64,000 nucleotides of DNA from Podocnemis expansa (GCA_007922195.1 ML682221.1:383959-447958), one strand, 5' to 3'; positions 14,631 through 26,926 are shown, counted from the first letter of the stretch. Made by a program: numbers and translations. Notes: generated from the letters alone by a model not told the origin.

Positions 14631-15733
14631 GTAGAGTCTATACAAGGCCACATGACAGGCGGTGCACACAGTGTCTGGTTCAGGCTGTCCCACTAGTTTA
14701 TACGTGGGCCTTATAATATTCTCTGTATTATTCTCATCCTATTCCTTATGCCCTTGCTGAGATTCTTCTGCTGGCTTTTGTTACTGCAGCTGTCTATTGA
14801 GCAGAAACGCCAACTGAACTCTCTGGAGAGCTCCTCTATCCTTGAGCTGAGAGAATGGTTAGCAGAGTTCCCCTGTAGATGGCCAGGAAGGCCCCACATT
14901 TCTGTGGGTATTTTACATGAGCATTAAAGGCAGCATTTCCTCCCCTGAAATGATCTCAGACCTATAGACTGCAATCAGTGTACAGAGAGGTCCTCTCAAA
15001 GCTTTGGTAATTAGACAGCTTTGAAGGGTATTACTGCTCCTGCAGCTTGTTTCTTACTCTTGCTCTTTTCATCTCTGGTGTATAGTCTGAGATTTGATGA
15101 TACCCAGAAGAAAGGGAACATTTTCTTCCCATTGAAAGAGGCTGGTGGGGAAAGGCAAATCACCTCTCCATTCTCAGAACTGTAAAACACCACCCGCCCT
15201 GCACTATAGTCCAAATATACCCTGACTTTCCTGAGTTTCACAGTCAGGGACACAGGGGTCTTTGGGGAAGTGGGAGCCCAGCACTCACCACCCCACTGCT
15301 GCAAAGCCCAGATTCCCTCTTCAGGTTTAAAGCTGATCAATTTTTTCCTCTCCACAGTCTCGCTAGCCATCCCCACACTCCAGGATTCCCCCTCCCCTAC
15401 ATCCACCTCCCAGTAATGGGTTCCTGAGGTGAACCCCTCAGAGCCCAGCACACACAGCTCATAATCAAATCTCTTGTCATTTTGGGGTTCTTCCTTGCTC
15501 TCAATTTCCATTTTCATGGATTTCAGATCTGGAGACACCACGACGGGGATTTTCTGTGTCCAGGTCCAGGGTCACATCTGCTGAAGAGAGACCCAGAGTG
15601 TCAGGGCAGAGAGGAAGGAATTGGAACATTAGGGCAAAGCCCAGCCTGGTTGGGGTGAGGAGCAGAGAGATTCAGAGGGCAGTAACAGATACAGCCTCTC
15701 TGGGACAGCCCTCCTGAGTGCCAGGTGCTAAAG

Positions 15734-16020
15734 CAGGGGTCTGCAACCTGTTGCTCATAGCTGCAAACAGCTCTTTGGCTGCTCCCTTGTGGCTCTGGGC
15801 CCCTCCTGCCACCGGGGCCCCTGCAGGTGGCCCTCATCAGGCTCTTGCGGGGGGCCCACTCCTCATTCCAGGCTCCCTCTCCCCCCCTGCCAAGCAGATG
15901 CCCTGGCCCAGCTCCCAATTCTCCCCACCAGGAGGCTACACCCATTGCAGCTCTCAAAACAGGTGACTACTAAAAGAATTTTTAAATGGCTCTTTTTAGC
16001 TTTTGCATTACCACTCCCTG
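15734..16020. mobile_element. hAT MITE downstream of TRIM exon 2
   Basis: Starts CAGGGGTCTGCAACC and ends CCACTCCCTG, between near-matching 8-mers TGCTAAAG and CTCTAAAG. It lies in the intron between the 62-nt exon and the B30.2 exon. Confidence 0.55.
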
Positions 16021-17165
16021 CTCTAAAGAGAGAGAGAAGCACTGAGGGGAAAGGGCATACACCTACCCCCCTACAGACAGAAGGTGCACAAAGGGGATAC
16101 TGCAGCCCAAGGGGAAAGGTGAAGTGTGGGACAGACCTCACAGTACTGGGAGAATAGAAAAGAGAAACTCAAGAACGGAAAAGTTAAACACCCCCTCCCT
16201 GAATATGGCAGAGAGAGCAGCCCAACCATCCAGTTAGGAATGCGCAGGCAACAGACACCAGCAGATCCTCCTCTCCCATCCCACCATAACCAAGCCCAGA
16301 AAGCAGCAATGCTGGCCCTCAACATGATGTGGTAGCAGAGGGAACAGAAAGGATGCTGCACAGAGACCACAGAACTGCTGCTTTCCCTGAGGGTTTACAG
16401 ACCTCTAAAAAGAGCCACAGCTTCTCCAGCTGCCCTGGGGCCTCTGCACACTCTACTGAGACCCTAGGGAAAATCTCTAAGTAGAGAGCTCAGGGACTAA
16501 ATCCAGGGGCCTCACTACAAACCAGCGCTATCAGAGCTGAGGGTCTGTAAAACTCATGAAAGTGAAGCCATTCCCACCTGAACTCAGCTCTTGTTGCCTT
16601 TCCTCAAATTCCCTCATGGAGACAGGCCAAGATCACAAATCACACTGGATAAAATGCCAGCTCCAGTCAGGGCAGGCTAAAGGGCTTTGGCTCCCTGAGC
16701 CGGCTTTCAATTTTGCATGGCAGGGGGGCAGAACACAGCCTCAGCTCCAGTGCAGCTCACCTCGCCCCCAGGGTGGGGAACAGTCAGCCCAGGGGCGAGG
16801 AGGGCCAGCCCAGGGGCAGGGTGAAAGAGCAGAGCCTGACCCACAGGCTGGCCGTCTCCACCCCCAGGGGCACAGTGACTGGTTCAGGGAGGGGCAGGAG
16901 CCCGAGGTCTAGCTTTTGGGTCAGCCCATCGCACCCCTAGTGTGATGCCAAGGCCGCCAATAAGCAATAACAGCCCAAGCCCAGGCCTCATTTGCTTATT
17001 GGTCGAAGCATCCCTGGACCCAGTGAAGCCAATGGAAACTAACCAGTGTCTTCAGCAGGGCCAGGATTTTACCCACTGTACACTGTTCAGTGTTCATTTA
17101 CCTGTAACTTCCTTTGAAATATCCTTCAGATCAGGAGGTTTATACTCATCCTTTCCTTCAATCCT

Positions 17166-17166
<1 letters not shown>

Positions 17167-17196
<30 letters not shown>

Positions 17197-17197
17197 A
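17167..17197 (+). repeat. (GAAA)n microsatellite
   Basis: About 7.5 perfect GAAA units directly upstream (minus-strand sense) of the 62-nt TRIM-like exon. On the minus strand it supplies the pyrimidine tract of the acceptor site at 17164. Confidence 0.9.
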
Positions 17198-17326
17198 TAA
17201 ATTCCCTGTTACCTCTCAGTTTGGCTCTGGTATTAATGTAATCTCACAAAGCCCCTTTTAGGAGCAGAATGGCCAATGACAAAGAGAAGCATGCGCACAG
17301 TACCTGTTCAATATGCTTTCCACATC

Positions 17327-19034
17327 CTAAACAGAGAAAAGAAGAAGAATCAGTATCCATTTCACTTAGTAAAGCTCTTTGAAAAAACTCTTCAGTGATT
17401 TTGTTTTTTCCATTCTAACCCAGACTTTCTTCACATCAGTACCATTTTTCATTAGAATGGGAAAATATTCTGAAATTCTTTAGTCCAGAAGAGTGATCAG
17501 GCTAAAAGCTTCCCACCCCTGAGGCTGCTCTGCTTTCAGTCTGTGCTATCTGCACTGTGTTTGCTTTAGTTCTGCTAAGGCAGACATCTCTCTAAGGAAC
17601 AGTGAAAGTGACTCCCTGATATCAGCCTGACTTAGGGTATGCCTATACTGATGATGGCAAATTCACCACCATCAATTCAGGTTTCTGGGAGCAGATTGTG
17701 GTGTGAACTTGCAGCACCACTCCCGGAAGCCAACACTGGAAGTCTTCAGGAATCAGGGGAAATAGGGGAAACTAACCGCAAGTGATTCGTGGTCTGTTTT
17801 CCCCTAGTGTGTAATAGTTGCTTAAAAAGTTGCCACCATTTATGCAAAGAATTTTACGCTCCTTGTGTAAACAGCATTAACTCCCACCAAAAAAGCCCAA
17901 AGTGTAGACTAGCTTTGCTAATTCTAATATTTCTACCAGTAGCTAAACTGTCTCTAACTGATCCCTTTACTTAAGTGAGGTTGGCTGCACAATTATCCAT
18001 ACCTGGGACTTATTCACATTCCTAGGGAATAAATGAACCGTAGTTCTCGTGAACCTTGGTTTTGGTTACTGGAGACATTGAACAGAAGCTGTAGACAAGT
18101 CCGGTGGTTTTTGCACCTGCCATTTTGAGAAGAAAGTGCCGATAAAATACATTTGGTGTTCCCAGTGGTTGAAACAGTTAAAAATAACTTCAGAAGAACC
18201 GTTGGACTGATCTGGTTAGTAAATACTAAAATCTGTTTGTTTTATTACTCAGAAGTATGAAGTTCACATCCCAGGTAAGTTCCGGATCAAGATAAGATCA
18301 AACGGCAGCTTTTTGTTTTAAATGTTGCACGCTCCAGACATGAATGATAAAGAAACAAAGGAAAACGTGGGGCATGTATCTATTTTTTTATAAAGCTTTT
18401 GGAATAAATTTGGAGTCCTTCATTCCTTCAAAAGTCAAATATCCAGGAACGAAAGAATAAAGCAGAGAAAAAAGAATTGCTTTTTAAATCCTTCAGATTT
18501 ACACAGTTGGAAACCACAGGGATACACAGAAAATATTGGGAGTCTATTAGCCAATATTCATATAAAAACGTAATTTGGCAATTCATGACATAATAAAAAT
18601 ATTTTAAAAAATGAGGTAAAGTTAAGGGCTCTAAAGTTTTAGGGTCAGAAGAATCCATGATTGTTAGGTAGTTAGGTAGTCTGTCCTCATGCATAGCACT
18701 CACCAAAGAGATCCACCCAGTGATTTCTGCATCCAAGTCTGACCTTCCAGTTGAGCGCTAGTGGATCTTTTAGAAAGAAACCTTGAGTTTGAACTTAAAG
18801 ATTTCAAGCGATGTTCCAACATGTAATTCAAACTTAAAACTGTATGTTATTGCTAGTTTAAAATTGTCTGACTTTGGTTTCAGCCACTGGATCTCATTCA
18901 GCCTTTCCCTGATAGACTGAAGAGTTCTCAGAAATTTTCCCCTCTTGCAGGTACTGTGCTGAAGTCACCCCTTACCAGCACTTTCAATAATGTGCAGAGA
19001 TTGAACTCCATTGGTTTGTCATTATAAGGTAGAA
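17327..19034. other. No gene recognised upstream of the B30.2 exons
   Basis: I looked here for RING, B-box, coiled-coil or Ig-V exons on the minus strand and saw none. The sequence is AT-rich and largely without recognised repeats. Confidence 0.4.
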
Positions 19035-19400
19035 CAGGGGTCTGCAACCTGCGGCTCTGGAGCCAGGTGCAACACTTTGGTAGCCCCTTTGTGGCTGTGG
19101 GCTCTGGTGGCATTGGACAACCTGGGCACAAGCCCCAGGTCCCAGCAGCAGGGCCCTGAATCCAGCCAGGGACTGAGGACTGGATTGCCACTATCGATAC
19201 TGAGAATCCAGTGCCAGACCCTACCCCAGCTGTGGACCTGGGGCCAAGCCAGTGGAAGCAGGAACCTGATCTGGGAGCCAGCTGGGGATCTGGGGCTAAA
19301 CTGCACCTGGGAGCTGGATCAGGCATGGGGGCAGGGCTGGCATGGCAAGAGGTGAGGCCCTGGCCCAAACCTTTCTTTGGAGCAGCAATGCTCCTTCATT
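19035..19400. mobile_element. hAT-like repeat, left end recognised
   Basis: Begins CAGGGGTCTGCAACCTGCGG, the same left end as the MITE at 15734. The right end is not clear. Confidence 0.4.
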
Positions 19401-19609
19401 TCTATGAAGTACTTCACTGTGGATTCCTGTCCTGTTTTCTTGCTTGCACTGAACACACATAACTGTGGTTTCAGTAATGCTGTATTTCTAGTTTGGACTC
19501 GTCTTTCCAATAACAGTCGGCTTACTCAGGTTTTTCTGTTAAGGCCTCTCTGCTTTTTCTCCCCAGGTGTTGGGAGCCTGGGAGCAGCTAAGGCGGTGGG
19601 AGCAAGGGC

Positions 19610-20250
19610 AGGTACCAAATGTAGTAAAAAGTTAAAGTGTGAGGTAAAAGGACACGTAGAAATGGCCAAGTGCGAGCCCATGGCCTCGTGAAATAAGCTA
19701 AAACAGAAGGCCTGAGCTGGATAAATGGTCAAGCTGGCAAGAGTCGGGTTGTGAAAGTTCAACCTATCCGTAATTGGCAAGAAACAAGCTGAAATTGCAA
19801 TAACAAGCATAAAGGGTGGAAAAGTACCTTGAGGAAGGAGGTGTTGGGTCGGCCTAATGCCAGAGATAAAGAGAGATGTCTTGCCAAACTGTTCCATGAA
19901 TGCAATGTTTCAATCAAATCATTGACATCTGGCTGTATGGACATGTTTAGTGGTATGTGGACCAAATAAAGTAATGTATGGTATCAGGAAAGGTGCGTGG
20001 ACCAATCGAGGTACTTTTGGACACCAAAGAAAGTAATTCCTGGTGCCAAAGGAGCTAATGAATGATCAGAACAGTGTACAAAAGTAGGGGCCCCAGACAC
20101 CAGATTTAATGAAGCTGAAGATGGTAGCAGAGAGTCCTATCATTCATTGAGCTGTTCCTTTGCATTGGGAGCATGAATGCTGTCAGTATATCTTTTCATT
20201 ATAGATCGCTTACCATTGTGCTACATTGCAATAAAACCTGGCCTGGCAAA
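19610..20250 (+). mobile_element. LTR-like retroviral repeat fragment
   Basis: Shares long stretches with the reverse complement of 28480-28800: CCTTGAGGAAGG, GGCAAGAAA and TGGTCAAGCTGGCAAGAG. Includes an AATAAA (ATTGCAATAAAACCTGG) near 20228 and GTGGACCAATCGAGG. The layout is like the U3-R part of an ERV LTR. Exact ends were not determined. Confidence 0.5.
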
Positions 20251-20368
20251 TTCATTTCTACAAATATCCCTGGCTGTGTTGACTTCTTCAATCATGAGTG
20301 TTACCTACACCATGACATATGCACACAGTCAAATAGACATCTGTCCTGGATCCATAGTGACTGATAAC

Positions 20369-20511
20369 TAGAGCCCTGCATGGATACAAATCCCTGCATG
20401 GATCCCTATCCAATCTGCATCCGCAAGACCTGGTCCGCGGATATCCGTGTGGTATCTGTGGATGCGGATACCCATGGATAATGCTGATATTCGCGGATTT
20501 GCAGGACCCTA
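20369..20511. mobile_element. hAT MITE with perfect 8-bp target duplication
   Basis: TAGAGCCCTGCATGGATAC at the left and GGATTTGCAGGACCCTA at the right, flanked by CTGATAAC at 20361-20368 and 20512-20519. Confidence 0.8.
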
Positions 20512-20519
20512 CTGATAAC

Positions 20520-21709
20520 ATCATTCCTGTACAGGAATCACACCAGTGCGGCAGCCTTCTCTACCTTGTCTTCAGTTCACTGTGTTGTTTTCTCTTTGGT
20601 TATTTGCAGGGGAGGCACAAGGCAGGCTGACTGGTGCTGCCAGTACAGTGAGAACCCACTCATGGCACCACACCAGCAGCTCCAGCCAGCCAGCCAGCCT
20701 CATGCGTTCCACCAGTTCCCCCACCTCAGTCACATGCACCTGAACTGGGATCGGTCTAGGGCTTTTGTAAATTTCTCACCCTGGGGTGTGGCCAGGCACA
20801 TGGCTCAGAGCGGGAAGAGCATGGGAAATTGCAGTCACTGTGTTGCCTTCCCTGTGGTCCGCCACCCAGTCACACAGCTCCCCATGCTCCACTGTCATAT
20901 GACCTCTCCCCTGCTCCCCACTGCCCATGCTGCTGCTCAGAAGTGAGGGAGGCAAGCATTACTCCCAAAATCCATGGGAAAGGTTGTGTGAGGAGATTAT
21001 GGCACATGGAGCGCTCTGCTACGTGGCCAGCAGGGGCTTCCCTGAGAAGAAGGTGTTGCTCTGCAAGGCATCTTTAATCCTAGCTCCTCTCACAGGCCTA
21101 CAACTCCTGAGAACAATCCACCCACCTTATTGGAGCCTTGTTTTTCCACATTAGCTCCTCTTAATCTAGGCTTTTCATGGCCCAGACGGTAGAACCTCAG
21201 AGTTACAAACGGACTAGTCAACCACATGACTCATCTGGAACCAGAAGGACCAATCAGGCTGCAGCAGAGAATATATCAATCAATCAATTAATTAATCCTG
21301 TGTCTAATGTAAACTACTAAAAAATGAAGAGTAAATTAAAAAACAAAACTTGATTAGGTCAGGAAACTTTTCATGCCTGCTTCATTTCATTTAAGATGGT
21401 TAAAAGCAGCATGTTTCTTCTACACAGTACACTTTCTGAGCAGTGTTCAATCAATGTTTGGTTGTAAACTTATGGAAGATCCATCACGTTTTGTGCTGTT
21501 ACAGACACCTGCAACTAACCAACGGCTCCATTCCCCAGCTGTTCCTAACCTTCTGAGGTTCTGCTAAATAAGCATAATGCAGGACTGTCTGTACCACCAG
21601 CCCCTCCACCCCTGCCTTCACTATTTTGCTGCAACTGTGAAAGGCCTAGGAGGCAACACTGCACAGCCCCTCCTTCTCCTAACTCAAGAATAGGACTATG
21701 TATAAAACA
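20520..21709. other. No gene recognised
   Basis: Short open frames only, without domain motifs or splice-consistent exons. Confidence 0.4.
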
Positions 21710-21711
21710 AC

Positions 21712-21840
21712 CAAGGAACCTTGTGGCACTTTTAAAAACTAGCAAATTTATTGAAATTTATTTAATTTATTTGTTAGTCTTTAAAAGTGCCAGAAGACCC
21801 CTTGTTTGTTTTGCTGAACTAGCCTGACATGGCTACCCAT
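21712..21840. mobile_element. Penelope tail, head-to-head palindrome
   Basis: CTTGTGGCACTTTTAAAAAC on one side and GTTAGTCTTTAAAAGTGCC on the other are inverted halves of the Penelope 3' tail meeting near 21765. It then ends GACATGGCTACCCATTTTGG. Confidence 0.6.
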
Positions 21841-22644
21841 TTTGGAAGCTCAGGATTCTGTGTGTAAGGCCAGGGAGTTCCAAGACTGTGCATAAGCTAA
21901 TGTATTATCAGTTCTTTGCACTTGTGCAGACCTGGTATCCACAAATCTCAAAGTGCTTTCCAGAGCAGGTGAGCATGTAATATCCATTTCAAAAAGGATG
22001 AACTCAAGGCAAAGGCAATAATGAAAAAAACACTCTACCATAGTCACACAATCAATCAGCAGCAGACAGAGGACTAGCAAATCCAGAGAGCCTGACCCCG
22101 TCCTGTGTTTAAACCATTATAAAACTGTCTGCTAGAGTTGGATTTAGAGTGTGTGCTCTGACCACTAGACCTCACTCCCAGCCTGGGGAGAGAACTCAAG
22201 AGTCCTGAGGACAAGCCTTTTAGTCCCCACATGAATCAGTAACTCACTCACCACTACATATAAATCAACAACTACTGTAGTAAAAGTCAAATTGATTATT
22301 TGCTGAGTGAGCCCTTCATCTCTTCCCCTGGGGGAGGAGAGGGAATGAAAAATACTGCCCCTTCCTGCTTTTCTTCCTCCCTTCATTTCTGGAGAAATTC
22401 AATATCAATAGCTATATCTACACCTAAAAATGCTAAGCCAACCTAGTTAATTTGAATTAATTAATTCAAACTACATCAACTTAATTCAAATTAATTAATT
22501 TGAATTAGTGCATCCATACCAGAAACCTCAGTCAACCTAGCACGTGCATACAGGTACTTGCTAGGTCGGTATAGGAGGGGTGGATTATGGGAAGTATGCT
22601 AACAAGGCATCCAAGAAGGGCCAACTCTCCAAGAAAAAGAGGAT

Positions 22645-23870
22645 GTGAGCTCAGCACCTTCCATTGCGCTTGGCAACATGCAGCAGGAGGCGGTCATAGA
22701 CCAGACTCTGTTCATGCTATTTGCCAGGGCAATGCTTGACACCTGCTATCCATTGCCCAGTGCTCTTTTCACCAGCAGCACACTCTTCCTGGACCCTGAC
22801 TGTGCAGAGGCAGACAACAGCACAACCACCATGCTGACACTGCAAGCTGTCGTACTGACAGCACCCTCTGTGCACCATCGCTTCTGGGCATGGGAAACCA
22901 GCAGTGACTGGTGGGATCACGTCATCCTCACCATCTGGGATGATGACCAGTTGCTCCAGAATTTCTGCAGACCAACAAAACCTTCTTTGACCTGGTTCGC
23001 GAGCTCACCCAGGACCTGCAGTGCAGGGACACCAAATTCAAACCCGCCCTGCCTGTCAACAAGCAAGTGGCTGTCGTGGTCTGTAAGATGGCCTCCCCAG
23101 ACTCCTACCACTCTGTTGCCCACCACTTTGGCATCACTAGTGCCTCTATGGGGCCCTCCCTCCTGCAGGTCAGCAGGACCATTGACCATGTCCTGCTACC
23201 TCCCCTCATCACCCCAGGCTACCTGCAGGACACCTCCGATGGCTTCACTGTGCTTGACTTTCCCAGCTGTGGGGGCATCATGAATGGGACCCACATCCCT
23301 GTCCAAGCCCCAGAACACTAGGCCAAGGACTACATGAACTGCAAGGGCTACTCCTCTATAGTCCTGCAGGCCCTTGTGGACCACCAAGGGTCTTCAAGGA
23401 CATTTACATGGGCTGACCAGGGAAGGTGTATGATGTATGGTGCCTCAGGAGCTCTGCCCCGTACAGGCACATGCAGGTGGGTATCTTCTTTCCCCAACAC
23501 GTCACCCTTGGGGACATTCAAGTGCCTGTCCTGATCATGAGCAATGCCACTTACCCCTTGCTCCTCTGACTCATGAAGCTCTACATTGCCAGCCTGGATG
23601 CCAGCAGGGAGCTCTTCAACTGAAGGCTCAACGGGTGCTGTCAGGTCATGGAGCGTGCCATCAGACAGCTCAAGGCACAGTGGAGGGCCCTCCTCATGTG
23701 CCTGCATCTCGCTGAGCGCACCATCCCAGAGGTTGTCAGTGCCTGCTGTGTGCTCCATAACCTCTGTGACCTGCTGGGGGAGGGGGTTCCCAACTTCTGG
23801 GAGGCCAAAGCCGAACACCTCACTGGGCCATCTGAGCAGCCCAATTCTGCACCCTAGATGCAGTGAGCCC
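22645..23870 (+). pseudogene. Harbinger transposase (HARBI1-like), decayed
   Basis: Fragments appear in successive frames: DWWDHVILTIWDDDQLLQNF near 22900; a helical region with VAHHFGITSASMG; FPSCGGIMNGTHIPV near 23260-23305; and a C-terminal block RQLKAQWRALLMCL, then VVSACCVLHNLCD (23660-23775). The family reads D-x-THI at the first catalytic Asp; here it is Asn (MNGTHIP). Stops and frameshifts separate the blocks, so it is not functional. HARBI1-type proteins need the partner Myb-like protein for nuclear entry and DNA binding. Confidence 0.8.
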
Positions 23871-24239
23871 AGTGGCAAGTGGTCATCATCCAGGATGTGC
23901 TAAAGGACCACTTCCACAGAGAGGAGCACTGTGAGCTGGGCCTGCTAATAGGAGCCCTCACTTCCCTGCCCTGCCCATGCCACCCCCACTCACCACCCTT
24001 CTGTCCCCCTCCCCCATCCCCGAACCAATAAAAAGAACAATATATAGGATAATGGCTATGGGTTTTATTTACATGGGGAATGGGGTGTAGGGGTTCAGGG
24101 GGAATGAGTGGTTATGGGGGAGTGAGCGGGATTTGGCGCTGATAGCTGCAGGAGTTGGGGGCTTGGGGGAAGGAGTGGGCTCAGGGGCAGGAGAGTCAGT
24201 GTGGGGGTCAGTGCTAGTGGGGGAGGTGGGCCCTAAGCC

Positions 24240-25640
24240 TGCACGTGGCCACCCCAGGTCCCGGGACACTGGCAACAAGGGACTCCGTGGTCTAGGGTAG
24301 CAGCACCCTCAGTCTGCCGAGAGTAGAGGCCATCCTCCAGCCACTCTAGCGTGTCTTCCTGGTGCTGCAGAGTGAGGCTTTGGTGCTCCAGGCCAATGGT
24401 CTGGTGCTCCACCAGGTCCAGGAGTTGCTGGGGCATCCCCAACCCAGCCCTCTGATGGGCATCGACCCTATCTCACCAGGTTGTCAGGCATGCTGCTGAC
24501 TCCTCGGTGAGACGATCCCCAAGGTGCTCATCCTGTGAGCGCAGCCTCCTCGTCCTCCTCCTGGTCAGGGCTGGCGGGATCCCAGGAGTGACATGTGGCA
24601 AGGGCACGGAAAGCTGATGGAGGACAGCAAACAGTTCCTCCCATTAGCTAGCTTTGTGGTGTGCAGCCTGACAGGAACTGCTGTGTCCTGACCATCCCCC
24701 TGCTTCATGATACCTGTCCTGTGGGACAGGCCCACCAGGTACATGCCACTATACTGTGCTGCCCAGGCCAGGTGTGGTGCCCCCAGTGGTGAGCAGCTCT
24801 GCCCCCAGGGTTTCTCCTGAGGCCATGTGCCAGTGGTGTCAGGCACATGCTCTCTGCCCTTGATGCTCTCACCTCTGGTCTTCCCACTTCATTTCCTGAC
24901 ATGCCCCTGCCCCACTCAGGTCTGGCTTCCCCACGCCACAAGGTCCCTGTCTCCTCTGCCCCATAAGACGACCTCCACACCCTGAGACTCGGCCTGTTTC
25001 TGGGCCATGTCCCCCCATAGTGCCTGTCTCACAGGCATGCCCAGCCCTGCCCGCAAGGAGTGAGGGAGGATACACTCACCAGCAGGTGCAGCAGGTGTCC
25101 AGTGCACTCTTCCCTTGCTTGGGTCATCTTCGGTGAGGGAAGCCTGCTCCTCCTCCTGCTCCTCCACCTGGTCTTGCCCGGCTCCAGCACCATATCCTGG
25201 TCCACCGAGCCCTCCTAGTCATCATCCAAGGAGGGGGGCTCAGTGGTGTCCATGGTGTGGGCTGGGAGTCTGGAGCTCTCTCACCCCCCAGGAAGCTGTG
25301 GAGCTCCTGGAAGTAAGGGCAGCTGGTGGTGGGGGCTGCCCCAGGGAACAGACTGCCCTCCTAGGCCTTGTGGTACTGCTGGCGAAAGGCTTTTATTTTT
25401 ACTTGGATCTGCTCGGTTTCCCGGCTGTGACTCTTTTCGCCAGGGCCTGGGAAATATCAGCACATATCACCTGATTGTGGTGGCCGCTCCAGAACCAGGA
25501 GAGCATTGTCTTATCCCCCCAGATGACAAGGAGCCAAGGAGATCCTCATGGCTCCAGGCTGGAGTCCTCCTCCTTGCCTGACTGCAGCTGGTGCCCTGGG
25601 ACATGGTGCCAACACGGCTGTCCTGCCCAGGTCTGAGGAG
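24240..25640 (-). pseudogene. Harbinger Myb/SANT-like partner protein, decayed
   Basis: Minus-strand remnants read EQIQVKIKAFRQQYHKA (about 25410-25360, the third helix of a Myb/SANT trihelix domain), then PYFQELHSFLG-like sequence near 25310, MDTTEPPSLDDD near 25250, and a C-terminal piece LLDLVEHQTIGLEHQSL near 24400. Frames change several times. It converges with the transposase gene, as expected for a complete Harbinger. Confidence 0.55.
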
Positions 25641-25778
25641 CAAAGTGCGAAGAGCTTTATCCAGGGCAGGCTCTTCCTAGTGCTGAGAAGCCTGGGAGGA
25701 AGGTCAGGGAGCCTGTTAGTTCGACCTAGCCAATTAGTTCAAACTAATGGGTCCACACTGGGTTTAGTTCGAACTGAT

Positions 25779-25944
25779 CAGGGCCGGCGCTAGGTGGTAA
25801 GCAGACCCTGAGTTGCAGAGGGGCGCCGGCATTTGAGGGGCCTCAAAATGGGAAAGCGCTGTGGCGCTCCACTGATAATGTCACTCATCTGCGCTGGTGT
25901 CACTCTGCTGTGGGGGGGTGCCACAATCCCCAGCGCCGGCCCTG
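25779..25944. mobile_element. hAT MITE inserted in the Harbinger element
   Basis: Perfect 13-bp ends CAGGGCCGGCGCT / AGCGCCGGCCCTG. Flanks GAACTGAT and GAACTAGT are an 8-bp duplication with two differences. Confidence 0.75.
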
Positions 25945-26545
25945 GAACTAGTAAGGCTGAATTAACAGCTAGTTCAACTTAACAGGCGGTAGTTATTATT
26001 AGTTTGAACTAAGCACACCCTTAATTTGACCTAATAAAAGCCTAGTGTGGGCAGGGATTAAGTTAGGTCGAATTAAGACTCCTTAATTCGACATAACTTT
26101 CAAGTGTAGTCATAGCCAACATGATTCTCCTGTGCAGGAAGCTAAATGCCATCTTAAAAAGGTGGGGAGGGAGAGGATGGTTGAGTAGGGAAGTTTTCCA
26201 TTAGTAAGAAACATAATGAAGGAAAAGATGCAGGTCAGGAGAGCCTCCTCTCCCCCTCCAAACATTTTTCAGTACATGGGTCAGGGAGCTGGGGGCGTGG
26301 CATAACAGGTGCATTGCGATTTGGACATATCTTCCATTCAAAGTAAAGGAAGATGAGTGCCCACCAGGGCCCTGACCTCACTTGGTCATATAGGCCCTAT
26401 TACAGTGAGGACAATCACACTGCAGCCCACACATCCACTGTGAGCTGTCATTCTTGTCAATTCCAAAACCTGCGCCCACATCCTAAAGTGGGAGGAAAAG
26501 CTCAGGTGCTTCTCCATTGGCTACCTGAAAGAAGCCGGTGGGGAA

Positions 26546-26732
26546 TGTAGAGTTTTAAGGGAGATTATAATCCAATAAGGAGGACAGCATATTCAGAGCT
26601 GTGTAAGGAGTCTTTATTGAAAGAGAACTGAGAGAGAGAGGACCCAACAGACAGGTTTTCCTAGCACCTAAACGACTCTCCCATTTATCACTATGACAAC
26701 CCCAATGACCCTAGGTAGTCCAAAACACCACA
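26546..26732 (-). mobile_element. Solo LTR of the Gypsy family present at 55-60 kb
   Basis: 187 bp, closely matching the 183-bp LTRs at 55167-55349 and 59874-60056. On the minus strand it starts TGTGGTGTTTTGG and ends AACTCTACA. The duplication GGGAA flanks it at 26541-26545 and 26733-26737. No internal sequence remains, so it arose by LTR-LTR recombination. Confidence 0.9.
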
Positions 26733-26926
26733 GGGAAGCCTTGTCAATGTTAGGGCATTTATAGTTGAGCAGGAAGCTGCAGTCCCAGCACCAATACAGC
26801 CAGGCAGTGCCCATGTCAGCCTCCTGTAACCTGGGAATAGCAACTACCCTGCTGTTCCTAGAGAGGCTGTGCTGGGCCATGCTGCTGGTTGCCCTGTTGG
26901 AATGTAGCATTATGGCAAACAATCTG

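Larger units (their letters stand above)
15011..17326 (-). pseudogene. TRIM/butyrophilin-type B30.2 gene, 3' part, with a frameshift
   Basis: Three minus-strand exons are joined by compatible phases: 17326-17304 (23 nt, DVESILN), 17163-17102 (62 nt) and 15580-15011 (PRY-SPRY). A 23-nt exon before B30.2 is typical of TRIM genes. The last exon begins ADVTLDLDTENP (PRY) and continues with SPRY hallmarks: THYWEVDVG, SWSVGMAS, VRVYLDY, FYSSENGE and FPFFWV, ending in TAA at 15011. Between the PRY start and SPDLKSMK the frame shifts at a CCCC run near 15545-15548, where CCC would keep it. B30.2 domains bind protein or phosphoantigen ligands, and in TRIM E3 ligases they choose the target. No RING, B-box, long coiled-coil or Ig exon was found upstream in the window. 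The shift could be a true pseudogene lesion or a base-calling error; everything after it is open and well conserved. Confidence 0.8.
22410..26117. mobile_element. Near full-length two-gene PIF/Harbinger element
   Basis: Ends AGCTATATCTACACC and (reversed) GGCTATGACTACACTT agree, with near-matching flanks AAT and AAC. Next to both ends are TTAATTTGAATTAA-like palindromic stretches. It holds a transposase relic on the plus strand and a Myb/SANT-like relic on the minus strand, the pair normally encoded by Harbinger elements. Confidence 0.75.
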
